Shown: positions 1 through 7,687 of the stretch, one piece after another
How positions within the stretch are numbered: position 1 is the stretch's first letter
How the letters are laid out: every line of letters starts with the position of its first letter
NCBI GenBank assembly: GCA_910586405.1
Contig: CAJUII010000016.1
Location: 1 to 31,618 of the forward strand
Source: an uncultured Lachnospiraceae bacterium
GTDB lineage: Bacteria > Bacillota > Clostridia > Lachnospirales > Lachnospiraceae
Direction of reading: 5' to 3'
Length of the DNA stretch: 31,618 nucleotides
Notes under the pieces: generated by a model
Told to the model about the DNA's origin: nothing
Databases searched by the model: none
The model's input: only the letters and a program-made list of their open reading frames with translations
Translations under genes and position numbers: made by a program

Positions 1-160
1 ATTGTCTGCGCGCAAAATAGCATTCATAGAGACGCGCATAAGTCTTAAAATGTTCTTCCATCAAGGCTGATTTTAGATAGTATTTGATTGCAGTTTCGAG
101 TTGATTTTCTTGTCTGTACGCCTCTGCCTTGCAGTAATAATAGTAGCTGTCCTTCTCCAT
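1..160 (-). CDS. TPR-like repeat protein, N-terminal fragment
   Basis: The start codon is the ATG whose complement lies at 158-160, preceded on the minus strand by GAAAGGTG, a good ribosome binding site. The gene runs off the left edge, so only about 53 codons are present. The visible peptide starts MEKDSYYYYCKAEAYRQ and continues with a helix-turn-helix pattern (YYxxAEAYxxxNxxExAIxYYLKSALMEE) typical of tetratricopeptide repeats, which usually mediate protein-protein contacts. No catalytic motif can be seen in the part available. It lies downstream of the Bce-type transporter on the same strand with a gap of about 70 bases and no clear terminator, so it could be cotranscribed. Function unknown. 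Confidence 0.6.
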   Translation of the reverse strand, partial: MEKDSYYYYCKAEAYRQENQLETAIKYYLKSALMEEHFKTYARLYECYFARRQ

Positions 161-233
161 TTTTCACCTTTCTTTTGATATTTTAATCTTTTGTTTCACG
201 AGATTTATTTGTGATTATTTTCTCTGCTTCTGG

Positions 234-2285
234 TTATTTATCTGACTCAACATTGCGCAAAAATCCGACATATGTCACCACAAAATACACACTATATACA
301 CCTAAAAAAAGCACCAATGAAATCCCAAAATATACCACAACAGGCGTCGTTGTACCGGCATAAAGATTGAACTTTCCTCCCACAAATCCTATAATAATTC
401 CGCTGATTACAGCCGCAAAAAGTGCTGGGCACAAGTAAAATACATACAATTGTCTCAGAATTAGACCTGCAATCTCTCGCGTTCCCATGCCGATCTGACG
501 CAGTACCTGATATCGGAATTTGTACTTCGCAGAGTCGCTTAGCTGCTGGACGGACAATACCGTCAGTGCAACGCACAAAAAGACCAGACCAATATAAGTA
601 AGTGGAAAAATGACGGATGACAACATACATTTCATCTCCAGCAGAAGATTATCACGAACCAGATTGTCGGAGCCCCACACAAGGATTGACTCCGAACCTA
701 CACACTCTGTTCCGCCAAGCATTGTGTCTGCATCTATGTTCACAGCATCATCTAATAATTTCCTTAAATGTTCCGGTGTTTTGCCATCGAGCTGCACCGC
801 AAGCTCCGAATAAAATGGACGCATCTTCGCTGTCACGGCATCTGGCACAACAATCACATAGTCCCCGCCATTGTGCCCGTCCTGCGAAAACGGCTCTGTG
901 TGGTATCCCGCAAACCGAAGTATTCTGTCACTTGTCTCGATGACAAGCTGGTCAGAAAAGTCTCCCGTCTCGCGAAACACTCTGTCTTTGATATGAATCG
1001 CATACTCCTCATTGCTTAGTGCAATCGCATCAAGGCCAAGCATTCCCCGCAGATGATTGTAATCTGTCAGAGACATATAGGTGTCATAGCTACAATACGC
1101 TAAATTCCGTTCTTCCAAAAGCGCCTGCAAATCCGGCGACCCATCGGCTTTTTTGTACATATCACCAAATACTTGTAAATGCGTATACAGCCAGACATTT
1201 ATTTGAGTTGTCTGATTCTCGTAAATATGGTACGCATAGGCTTCCTTGACCGGCACATTGTTCTCTATAATAGAAAGCTGGTCGGCAAAATCCTCCTCCA
1301 CATACGCACTGTGGATATGGATATCAAACGGCATTTTGTCAGGGAGCATACGATTCTCATAAAAATTGAACATCGTCGCGACAGAGCAGCCGAGAAACGC
1401 CAGTACAAACAGCGCTGTCAGTGTTCCCATTGTAAAGCGCATGGTTTTGATTTTTGATGCAAACTGCCTGAGCAGAAACAGCGTTTGCGCCTTGTAAATC
1501 GCGTTTCCCCCACGGCGCACATAGATGACAATCCATGCAGACAAACCCATATAAAATAGATATATGACAAGCACCAGCCCAACCAGAAAGAGAAGCATCG
1601 TGTGTGACCCCCACTCTTTTCCATAAAAGAGCCACACTCCAAACAGCACCAAAAAGAGAATGGAAATCGGAAACAACCATTGTTTGAGCTCCTCATGAGA
1701 CTCCTTGATTTCTTCATTCTGACGCGCTGCATTCATGAAGCTGTGGATATTCATTCTTCTGAGTTTCCCTTTGCACCGAAAGAGCGCCAGCAGATAACAG
1801 CCCGCATAGCACGACGCAGTCATGATGAAACATCTGCGGTCAAATTCAATATTGATGCTATAATCTGACAATACCATGCTGTAGAGTATCGCCATTAAGA
1901 TCTGCTGCACCAGCACACCAAAGACAAGGCCCGCCAGAAATGCCCCCGCACCGAGCAGCACACTCTCGCGCATATACAGCTTTGCGATCTGGCGCTTCTC
2001 CATGCCAAGCAGCAAATAGATGCCAAATTCCCGGCTTCTCTTTTCCAGAATAAACCGCATCATGTAATTTATCAGCCATGCAATAATCAGGACGATGAAA
2101 AAAGTGGCGAGTCCCAGCATGACCTCCATGATCTCCACTCCCTGAAAGCTGTCACGGATTTCCTTAGAAAAAATCAGGCTGTTGAAGGCAAACATCAGTG
2201 CTACTACCACTGTCATCGTAAAAAAATAGACAAGGTAATCCTTTGCGGAGCGGCGGACATTCCGCAATGCGAGTTTAGCGAGCAT
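234..2285 (-). CDS. BceB-type ABC transporter permease (antimicrobial peptide sensing/export)
   Basis: A 683-residue membrane protein of the FtsX-like permease superfamily with the layout of BceB/VraG-type permeases: an N-terminal RNVRRSAKDY segment and first membrane helix, several helices up to about residue 310, a large hydrophilic extracytoplasmic region at about 315-540, then three C-terminal helices. The length fits the Bce family (about 650 residues), which pairs with a dedicated ATPase and kinase to detect and remove cell-wall-targeting peptide antibiotics. The start is supported by GGGAGG eight bases upstream, inside the end of the ATPase gene; the two genes overlap by 11 bases, implying translational coupling. 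The actual peptide substrate cannot be read from sequence. Confidence 0.92.
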   Translation of the reverse strand: MLAKLALRNVRRSAKDYLVYFFTMTVVVALMFAFNSLIFSKEIRDSFQGVEIMEVMLGLATFFIVLIIAWLINYMMRFILEKRSREFGIYLLLGMEKRQIAKLYMRESVLLGAGAFLAGLVFGVLVQQILMAILYSMVLSDYSINIEFDRRCFIMTASCYAGCYLLALFRCKGKLRRMNIHSFMNAARQNEEIKESHEELKQWLFPISILFLVLFGVWLFYGKEWGSHTMLLFLVGLVLVIYLFYMGLSAWIVIYVRRGGNAIYKAQTLFLLRQFASKIKTMRFTMGTLTALFVLAFLGCSVATMFNFYENRMLPDKMPFDIHIHSAYVEEDFADQLSIIENNVPVKEAYAYHIYENQTTQINVWLYTHLQVFGDMYKKADGSPDLQALLEERNLAYCSYDTYMSLTDYNHLRGMLGLDAIALSNEEYAIHIKDRVFRETGDFSDQLVIETSDRILRFAGYHTEPFSQDGHNGGDYVIVVPDAVTAKMRPFYSELAVQLDGKTPEHLRKLLDDAVNIDADTMLGGTECVGSESILVWGSDNLVRDNLLLEMKCMLSSVIFPLTYIGLVFLCVALTVLSVQQLSDSAKYKFRYQVLRQIGMGTREIAGLILRQLYVFYLCPALFAAVISGIIIGFVGGKFNLYAGTTTPVVVYFGISLVLFLGVYSVYFVVTYVGFLRNVESDK

Positions 2286-3039
2286 CCTTCACACCTCCCG
2301 TCGCAGATAACACATCTAGTATCGCATTCAGAAATTCACGCCTGCCCTTCTGCCCGCGAATCAGCTCATGAAAAATCCTGCCGTCTTTTAGAAATAAGAT
2401 GCGGCTGCAATAGCTTGCCGAAAAGGCATCGTGCGTCACCATGAAAATTGTCGCCCTTTTTGATGCATTCAAGCTCTGGAAGGTCTCCAAGAGCGTTTCT
2501 GCTGCCTTGGAGTCAAGCGCCCCTGTCGGCTCATCTGCAAGCAGCAGCTTGGGATGATTAATGAGTGCCCGCGCGCAGGCACAGCGCTGTTTCTGCCCGC
2601 CGGAAACCTGATACGGAAATTGATTGCGAATTTCCCAGATGCCGAGCAGCCGCATCATCTCCTCGCTCCCCTTTTGGATTTCCTTTTTGCTCTTATTCTG
2701 AAGCGTCATTGCCAGCACGATATTCTCCCCGATGGTCAGGGTATCGAGCAGGTTATACTCCTGAAATACAAATCCCAGATTTTCCTTGCGGAATTTTGCA
2801 AGCTGGTCAGGCTTTAACTCTGTAATATCCGTCTCCTGATAGTAAATATGCCCCGCTGTCACGCTGTCAATTGTGGCAAGCATGTTGAGTAAGGTCGTCT
2901 TGCCTGAGCCCGAAGCCCCCATCACACCCACAAACTCCCCCTCTGAAACCTGAAAGCTCACGCGGTCAACCGCCTTTGTCATGCCCGCCGCGCTGCCGTA
3001 ATACTTCTCTACATCGCATACATTGATATAGCTTTTCAT
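2275..3039 (-). CDS. BceA-type ABC transporter ATP-binding protein
   Basis: A 254-residue ABC ATPase of the LolD/MacB/BceA class. Visible motifs in order: Walker A GASGSGKTT at about residues 41-49, Q-loop in VFQEYNLLDTLT, signature SGGQKQR, Walker B LLLADEPTGALD and the switch histidine in MVTHD. It should power the permease encoded immediately downstream, with which it overlaps by 11 bases. The start ATG has the sequence GGAGGATTCAG just upstream. Its promoter region is the 200-base gap to the histidine kinase gene, which contains an operator-like inverted repeat. The family is known from bacitracin and lantibiotic resistance modules; substrate specificity here is unknown. Confidence 0.95.
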   Translation of the reverse strand: MKSYINVCDVEKYYGSAAGMTKAVDRVSFQVSEGEFVGVMGASGSGKTTLLNMLATIDSVTAGHIYYQETDITELKPDQLAKFRKENLGFVFQEYNLLDTLTIGENIVLAMTLQNKSKKEIQKGSEEMMRLLGIWEIRNQFPYQVSGGQKQRCACARALINHPKLLLADEPTGALDSKAAETLLETFQSLNASKRATIFMVTHDAFSASYCSRILFLKDGRIFHELIRGQKGRREFLNAILDVLSATGGVKDAR

Positions 3040-3134
3040 CTGAATCCTCCATTTCTGTACGATTGCCTTTATGTAGATAAAATCATATTATCAGAAATGC
3101 AGATGGTGTGGTATCACTGTCGGTTACAGTTCTC

Positions 3135-3148
3135 TTACAATTTTGTAA
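3135..3148 (-). promoter_or_regulatory. BceR-type operator-like site TTACA-N4-TGTAA
   Basis: The sequence TTACA ATTT TGTAA has perfect 5-base arms around a 4-base spacer. It lies about 95 bases upstream of the BceA-like ATPase start, between the kinase and transporter genes. Bce-type response regulators are known to bind inverted repeats of the general form TNACA-N4-TGTAA upstream of their transporter operons, so the match and position both suggest this is where the regulator at 4251-4919 acts. A second, partial TTACA lies at 3124-3128. Binding itself is inferred. Confidence 0.65.
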
Positions 3149-3151
3149 CTT

Positions 3152-3213
3152 AGGAACTGTGATGAAATTACTTGTGACAAGTAATTGTCATCAGTAATTT
3201 CTGAACAGTTCCT
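3152..3213. repeat. Long compound inverted repeat between kinase and ABC genes
   Basis: Two nested dyads share one centre. The inner one has 10-base perfect arms AATTACTTGT and ACAAGTAATT (3166-3175 and 3177-3186) around a single base, extended by GATGA (3161-3165) pairing with TCATC (3188-3192) across one bulged G. The outer arms AGGAACTGT (3152-3160) and ACAGTTCCT (3205-3213) are also perfectly complementary. It begins about 27 bases after the kinase stop codon. No T-tract follows on either strand, so it does not look like an ordinary terminator; it could be an operator, an RNA processing site or a small palindromic element. Confidence 0.6.
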
Positions 3214-3240
3214 TAACGGAGCATCGTGTTGCGCTATATC

Positions 3241-4254
3241 TTAATTTGACCGGACCAAAAATGTGCTGACCGGAAATTTCATGATAATTTTTGTGCCCAC
3301 AGTTTCCTCTGAATCCGCAGAGATTTCAATGCCTAGCTTTCCGCACAATTTTTCACACAGATAGAGTCCCATACCTGTCGAGCGCTCGCAGGTTCTGCCG
3401 TTCGTGCCGGTAAAGTTTTTCTCAAAGATGCGCGGGAGTTCCTCTTGGCGGATGCCGATGCCGTTGTCCTCCACCACCAGACAGGTTTCTTTTGTATGCT
3501 GTTGTGTGTAAATACGTACTTGGGCGTTTTTTTCACGCCTGTATTTCAGGCTGTTTTGCAGTATTTGGTTCAGGATAAAGGCAATCCATTTTCTGTCGGT
3601 ATGAACGGGCTTTGGGCAGTCGATCTCCACTTGTACACCATTTTGGATAAAATAGTATTTGTTTCGCAAAACAACCTCCGCAGCCACTTCCGCCAAATTT
3701 GTCTCCTGAATGATATAGTCCTTGTACACCTCGTCAGAACGCGCATAGTACAGTGTCCGTTCCACCAAATTCTCAATCTTTCCATTTTCCTTGATAATGC
3801 AGCGCGTAATGTCGTTTTTATGATTTTCGCAAAGGAGGGCAATGCTGGTAATCGGCGCCTTGATTTCGTGTACCCAGCTCTCGATGTATGCGCGGTAGTC
3901 GTTTTTCTGCGTCTCGGCTGCATGTATTTTTTCGATGACAGAACGATTGGACTGGCGAATCAGTTCTCGATAGAGTCTGTCCTCGAGCCTGTCAGAATAG
4001 GGCATCAGTTCCCCGAGCAGAAAGCGCTGGTCCACCTGTGCAAGCACTGCCTCCATACGGGTAAAATACTGCTTCCGCCTCCAATATTCAGAGCCTGTCC
4101 AGACGCCCAGCACTACAAGCCAGCAAACCAAAATTAACAGACAGGCATCGGCCGGATAACCTGTCGCGCACAAAAAGACGGCGAGTGCCGCCATACAGCA
4201 AAGATGGAGTAAATACAGCAGTAATCTGTCCCGCACAAACGAAATGATATTCAT
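3241..4254 (-). CDS. BceS-type intramembrane-sensing sensor histidine kinase
   Basis: I place the start at the ATG at 4254, giving 337 residues (MNIISFVRDR...), because it overlaps the regulator stop codon as ATGA and because an upstream extension would read through the regulator. Two membrane helices (about 13-31 and 36-52) are separated by only a few residues, so there is no extracellular sensor domain; this is the hallmark of intramembrane-sensing kinases that take their signal from a partner Bce transporter. The phosphoacceptor is H129 in WVHEIKAPI. The ATPase part shows the N box QILQNSLKY, G1 VEDNGIGI and G2 STGMGLYL. It should phosphorylate the regulator encoded just upstream and control the transporter genes downstream. 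Confidence 0.93.
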   Translation of the reverse strand: MNIISFVRDRLLLYLLHLCCMAALAVFLCATGYPADACLLILVCWLVVLGVWTGSEYWRRKQYFTRMEAVLAQVDQRFLLGELMPYSDRLEDRLYRELIRQSNRSVIEKIHAAETQKNDYRAYIESWVHEIKAPITSIALLCENHKNDITRCIIKENGKIENLVERTLYYARSDEVYKDYIIQETNLAEVAAEVVLRNKYYFIQNGVQVEIDCPKPVHTDRKWIAFILNQILQNSLKYRREKNAQVRIYTQQHTKETCLVVEDNGIGIRQEELPRIFEKNFTGTNGRTCERSTGMGLYLCEKLCGKLGIEISADSEETVGTKIIMKFPVSTFLVRSN

Positions 4255-4919
4255 AAACGATACCCCATTCCCCGCTTTGTCTCCACAAAATTCTGCACGC
4301 CAAGATGTTCTAGCTTTCCGCGCAGCCGTGTCATATTCACGCTCAATGCATTGTCGTCGATAAACACCTGATTGTCCCACAGGTACTCAATCAGCTCTAT
4401 GCGCGGTATAATCCTGCCCGTATTCTGAAATAGATAATGGAGAATCTTGAACTCATTTTTGGTCAGCTCACAGTGACTGCCTTGATATCCAATGCTGCCG
4501 CGCGCAATGTCGAGCACGACACCTTTGTACTCTAGTTTATTAAGCTCTCTTGCGCCCGCTTTTTTCGTTCTTTTTAATACTGCTGCGATGCGTGCCAGCA
4601 GGATTGGCGGATGAAACGGCTTCGTGATATAATCGTCCCCGCCCTTTAACATTCCGTTTAGCTCGTCTGCGGCACTGGTCTGGCTGGTCAGAAAGAGAAT
4701 CGGCACATCGGACACAGCACGAACCTCAGTACATATATCAAAGCCAGATGCGCCCGGCAGCTTGATATCCAATAAAATCAAGTCCGGCGATGCCGCAAGT
4801 GCCGCAGATGCCGCATTCGCAAAATCGTGAAGGGCTGTCACTTCATAAAGTGCATTTTGCAGAAGCAGTGTCAATTCCTGACGGATTGCGGGTTCATCTT
4901 CTATGAGTGCGATGCGCAT
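4251..4919 (-). CDS. OmpR-family response regulator, BceR-type
   Basis: A 222-residue two-domain regulator. The receiver domain has the acidic pocket IEDEP near residue 6, the phosphorylated aspartate D51 in LLLDIKLPG, the conserved threonine in LFLTSQ and lysine in YITKPF. The C-terminal winged-helix DNA-binding domain (about 125-222) includes LTKNEFKIL and ends in the typical ETKRGMGYRL. Its stop codon overlaps the kinase start by four bases, so the two are translationally coupled. With the adjacent ABC genes it makes a complete Bce-type detoxification module; the TTACA-N4-TGTAA site at 3135-3148 is its likely target. Confidence 0.94.
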   Translation of the reverse strand: MRIALIEDEPAIRQELTLLLQNALYEVTALHDFANAASAALAASPDLILLDIKLPGASGFDICTEVRAVSDVPILFLTSQTSAADELNGMLKGGDDYITKPFHPPILLARIAAVLKRTKKAGARELNKLEYKGVVLDIARGSIGYQGSHCELTKNEFKILHYLFQNTGRIIPRIELIEYLWDNQVFIDDNALSVNMTRLRGKLEHLGVQNFVETKRGMGYRL

Positions 4920-4952
4920 AATGTTTTATCCTTTCTATCACAATTTCTATCA

Positions 4953-4980
4953 CTTGCCAAACAAGAAGCGATCTGGCAAG
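4953..4980. promoter_or_regulatory. Inverted repeat upstream of the regulator-kinase operon
   Basis: Arms CTTGCCA (4953-4959) and TGGCAAG (4974-4980) are perfectly complementary over 7 bases around a 14-base spacer. The dyad lies about 35-60 bases upstream of the response regulator start, where a promoter or operator would be expected. A direct duplication of TGATAGAAA follows toward the gene. No good -35/-10 pair is obvious, so its role is open. Confidence 0.35.
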
Positions 4981-5060
4981 CGTTGCTGTGCGGCGGAAGA
5001 TAATGTGATTTCATCGCTATATTTCGCAGACGGATATTTCTGCGTGTACATACCGCTTCC

Positions 5061-5789
5061 CTATGTTGTCTGCGCATCGGGCACAAACTGGTCTGGATAC
5101 TTGATACTCCCCCCGTAGCCACAGACCCCCATGCGCGGGGAATTACACACATTCAGCCGCATTTCCTCGTCACACGCATGTGTTTTGGCACAGTCCTCAC
5201 ACAGAAACACTTCATTAAGAAACTCATATAAACACTCCATACAGATTACGGCGGCTGGCTTTTTTCCGCATTCACTGCATAGATATTCATGGGGATTATT
5301 TCTTGACAGCAATGTCAGTTTTTCTTTCTTCAAAGCCTTCTTTGAATAATTGACTACTGTTATCATCAGTTCTGTGGTACTGCCAAAATCATACTCATAC
5401 CGAAATGTCATGCCTTCTCTCAGCACTGTGCTGAGCTTGTGTCTCATGTTCTCCGAAGGCTCTCCCCAAAAATCATCCGTCTCTGGATCGGAATCATAGC
5501 TGATTCCCTCAATCTCAAAAGCACTCAAATGCCCACAGCACTCAAGCCATATATCGCGCAGAAAAATATCAAGGTCCTCCAGTGTTGCCTTCTCGCTGAT
5601 CTCGACAAAAAGCCAGTGCTCCCTGCCGTAACGCGGATAGATTGCAAGCTCATAATAACCGCTCTTCTTCGCTCCAGCCCCAGCTTCGGCGGCGCACCGC
5701 TCTTTGCATGCTGCGAGATGTCTTGACATATAGCTGTAGGTGTATTCCTTTGCGCAGTATTTACATTTTCCTTTTATCTTTTGAGCCAT
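5061..5789 (-). CDS. pRiA4b ORF-3-like protein with flanking zinc-binding clusters
   Basis: The 242-residue product has a central domain (about 45-165) recognisable as the plasmid pRiA4b ORF-3-like fold by LEDLDIFLRDIWLECCGHLS and the FRYEYDFGSTTEL signature. That family occurs widely in chromosomes and mobile DNA and its biochemical role is not established. An N-terminal cluster C9-x2-C12-x11-H24-x3-C28 looks like a zinc finger, and the C-terminal part (about 170-215) has repeated Cys pairs (CSEC, CMEC, CEDC) plus His, resembling a B-box or zinc ribbon. The start has AAAGGAAAACAAG before the ATG. It is transcribed alone, divergent from the gene at 6048. Confidence 0.8.
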   Translation of the reverse strand: MAQKIKGKCKYCAKEYTYSYMSRHLAACKERCAAEAGAGAKKSGYYELAIYPRYGREHWLFVEISEKATLEDLDIFLRDIWLECCGHLSAFEIEGISYDSDPETDDFWGEPSENMRHKLSTVLREGMTFRYEYDFGSTTELMITVVNYSKKALKKEKLTLLSRNNPHEYLCSECGKKPAAVICMECLYEFLNEVFLCEDCAKTHACDEEMRLNVCNSPRMGVCGYGGSIKYPDQFVPDAQTT

Positions 5790-5973
5790 CTTGTTTTCCT
5801 TTCTTTATCAAAAATTTACAATACCACTTGTTCCAAATAATGTATCTTTGTCCCGTTCTGTTTGCTCACCCTTTCTGTATTGTATTGTGTTTATTTAATT
5901 ATACTATAAAAAACATTCTTTTGGTGATGTTTTTGCATAAAACAAGAACTTTTCTGGCGAACTTGAATTGTAA

Positions 5974-6002
5974 TAGACGATCTCTTTCGGGTATGCTATA
6001 AT
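5974..6002 (+). promoter_or_regulatory. Sigma-A-like promoter for the 6048 gene
   Basis: A perfect -10 TATAAT at 5997-6002 is preceded, after a 17-base spacer, by TAGACG at 5974-5979, a weak -35. It is about 45 bases upstream of a ribosome binding site (ACAGGAGGG) and the ATG at 6048. Conservation of promoter and ribosome binding site suggests the frameshifted gene was expressed until recently. Confidence 0.55.
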
Positions 6003-6047
6003 GCAATTGTCTATCATAGTCTGATTTTTACACAGGAGGGACAAACG

Positions 6048-6564
6048 ATGCACCACATACTTATTGCGATCAAAGAGATAATAGACAGTAATCTGAAGCT
6101 ATACCTTCCTCATGTCGCGTCTGATCATCTGGAAAATAATGGTGCGGTATATTACATGAACGGAAAAGACGGAACGGAGTTCGATTGGTACATTAATGAG
6201 AAATTCCCTCCATTTATGGTATTTTATAATGATAAAGCGAATCTGGGCGCCGTCAAATTATTGCTTTATAAGGACGGGGGAGTCGTCATCTATCTCTTTG
6301 ATGATTGCGGAAAAAACTGGTCAAAGAGGTTCATACAGAATTGAAGGCAACGGAGACAGAGCTATTTACATTGGCAGTCCTGTTAAAAGACCAAGCAGAT
6401 GACAAGAAGCTCTGGAATGCGGACAAAAGAGGGCTGGAAGGTCGGGTATATGGAACGCTCATATTGATATGCCCGCAGGCACAAGACTCATTCGCATCTC
6501 TCCCGATGCCTTTGAGGCAGATAAAAATGATAAGAAAATCTATATGATAAAATCATCAAGATAA
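6048..6564 (+). pseudogene. Frameshifted hypothetical protein gene (three indels)
   Basis: The first frame starts at ATG 6048 after ACAGGAGGG and encodes 98 residues to a stop at 6344. Protein-like sequence then continues in other frames: KEVHTELKATETELFTLAVL in the -1 frame from about 6311, GWKVGYMERS back in the first frame from about 6430, and IDMPAGTRLIRISPDAFEAD in the third frame until the TAA at 6562-6564. Three single-base changes would restore one frame of about 171 codons: one missing A in the A6 run near 6311-6316, one extra A in the run near 6424-6427, and one extra base near 6460. The family is not recognised. Its C-terminal motif (hydrophobic-x-PxG followed by I-x-x-S) resembles that of the next gene, which has the same length. 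Confidence 0.65.
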
Positions 6565-6580
6565 AGGAGACTGATTCAAC

Positions 6581-7096
6581 ATGAAATTTCAAGTAGATCG
6601 TGAAAGAGGGAATGGACTTGTTCTGATCGACCGAGGTTCTATGAAAGAACTGGACGATGAGTTGCTCTATGCATTCGATATCCTGCTAGACCGCAGTGGA
6701 AAGACAGAACTTATCTATGATTTTCCAGACGAGGACTGGCACACGGTATGGGTGCGGGAGACAGAAGCGCTCCGAAAATTCTGCAACAGTGGTAAAATGA
6801 TTGTCTGGCTGTTTGACGAGAAGCTCAAATTCGAAACAATAGATGGCGTATTCCAGACAGACGACGCCCTGGCGGCTTCTGACAAATGGCTGTATGCTCC
6901 TACTGGCGATCTGCTCGCTGTCACAGCCAGCGAATTGATTCAATGTCTGTGCTATCCCGAACTGGAAATGGAGGAGGTTTTTACGGTGTCCATACCAAAG
7001 GGATGGTATGCCATATCAGACAGTGGCATTGAGGAAATCAAGTACTGCAAAGGAAATCCCTGCACTGCCGTCTTTGAGAATATTCAAGAGGCTTGA
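6581..7096 (+). CDS. Hypothetical protein, possible paralogue of the preceding pseudogene
   Basis: A 171-residue, acidic, soluble protein without signal peptide or membrane segments. It starts 17 bases after the stop of the frameshifted gene, with AAAGGAG upstream of the ATG, so the two were probably cotranscribed. I do not recognise the family. Shared features with the preceding gene are length, a central hydrophobic strand followed by LFDE/LFDD, and a C-terminal SIPKGWYAISDSG segment comparable to DMPAGTRLIRIS. Tandem, diverged small cytosolic proteins of this kind are sometimes immunity-type proteins, but there is no toxin gene here and that reading is speculative. Confidence 0.65.
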   Translation: MKFQVDRERGNGLVLIDRGSMKELDDELLYAFDILLDRSGKTELIYDFPDEDWHTVWVRETEALRKFCNSGKMIVWLFDEKLKFETIDGVFQTDDALAASDKWLYAPTGDLLAVTASELIQCLCYPELEMEEVFTVSIPKGWYAISDSGIEEIKYCKGNPCTAVFENIQEA

Positions 7097-7121
7097 GAAG
7101 AGCGGTTTGAAATAATTTGGG

Positions 7122-7151
7122 TTGTCAGTACGCCGCTTACTATGTTATAAT
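7122..7151 (+). promoter_or_regulatory. Promoter of mscL
   Basis: TTGTCA at 7122-7127 and TATAAT at 7146-7151 are separated by 18 bases, close to the sigma-A consensus. The position is about 45 bases upstream of the mscL start, which has AAAAAGGAG as ribosome binding site. The channel therefore appears to be expressed as a single-gene unit that ends at the terminator at 7611-7639. Confidence 0.75.
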
Positions 7152-7196
7152 GGGCGGCGAGACATCATTACATAACGAAAAAGGAGTCTGTTTACC

Positions 7197-7625
7197 ATGA
7201 AAAAATTTTTTGAGGAATTTAAAAAATTTATCAGCAAAGGAAATGTTATGGACATGGCAGTCGGTATCATCATCGGCGGCGCCTTCACCAGCATTGTCTC
7301 CTCTCTTGTCAACGACATTATCAATCCGATTCTCGGTCTGTTCGGCGGCATGAATTTTGACCAGCTTGCATGGAACATTACGGGCGATGTCACACTGTAT
7401 TACGGTAAGTTTATCACCGCTGTGGTCAACTTCCTGATAATGGCGCTGATTGTCTTTCTGCTTGTAAAAATTATGAATAAAGCCATGTCGCGGATTCAAA
7501 AGCCAGATCAGCCCAAGGTTCCGACCAAAAAGACATGCCCTTTCTGCAAATCCGAGATCGCAGTCGAGGCGACAAGATGCCCGCACTGCACTTCCCAGCT
7601 AACCGAACAAAACGGACAGAATTAA
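7197..7625 (+). CDS. mscL: Large-conductance mechanosensitive channel with C-terminal zinc ribbon
   Basis: The first 100 residues are a standard MscL: FKKFISKGNVMDMAVGIIIG forms the amphipathic helix and start of TM1, the glycine-rich pore helix follows, a periplasmic loop covers about 51-70, and TM2 is at about 71-92. The homopentameric channel opens under membrane tension and releases solutes on hypo-osmotic shock. Unlike typical MscL, where the C-terminus is a charged helical bundle, this one ends with a linker and a four-cysteine zinc ribbon, C114-x2-C117 and C128-x2-C131. At 142 residues it is close to normal length, so the ribbon replaces rather than extends the usual tail. Confidence 0.96.
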   Translation: MKKFFEEFKKFISKGNVMDMAVGIIIGGAFTSIVSSLVNDIINPILGLFGGMNFDQLAWNITGDVTLYYGKFITAVVNFLIMALIVFLLVKIMNKAMSRIQKPDQPKVPTKKTCPFCKSEIAVEATRCPHCTSQLTEQNGQN

Positions 7626-7639
7626 TCTGTCCGTTTTTA
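7611..7639 (+). terminator. Intrinsic terminator of mscL, probably bidirectional
   Basis: AACGGACAGA (7611-7620) pairs perfectly with TCTGTCCGTT (7626-7635) around the five-base loop ATTAA and is followed by TTTAT on the plus strand. The mscL stop codon TAA sits in the loop (7623-7625). On the minus strand the same stem is followed by TTTTG, so it can also end transcription of the convergent gene at 7688-8272. Confidence 0.9.
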
Positions 7640-7687
7640 TGTGCCGCCCTAATATCGCTTGTAGTTCATTCACAGTTCTTTCCTATA

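Noticed and set aside
3445..4137. 230-codon plus-strand open frame opposite the histidine kinase.
   Set aside because: It is antisense to a kinase with all expected motifs, lacks a ribosome binding site and has no recognisable domains.
5025..5044. Hairpin CGCAGA / TCTGCG downstream of the pRiA4b-like gene, considered as its terminator.
   Set aside because: The stem is only six bases and no T-run follows on the minus strand.
6311..6317. Slippery heptamer A AAA AAC in frame, suggesting programmed -1 frameshifting in the 6048 gene.
   Set aside because: The -1 frame does open the next protein-like segment, but two further shifts are needed downstream, so gene decay or sequencing error explains all of them more simply.
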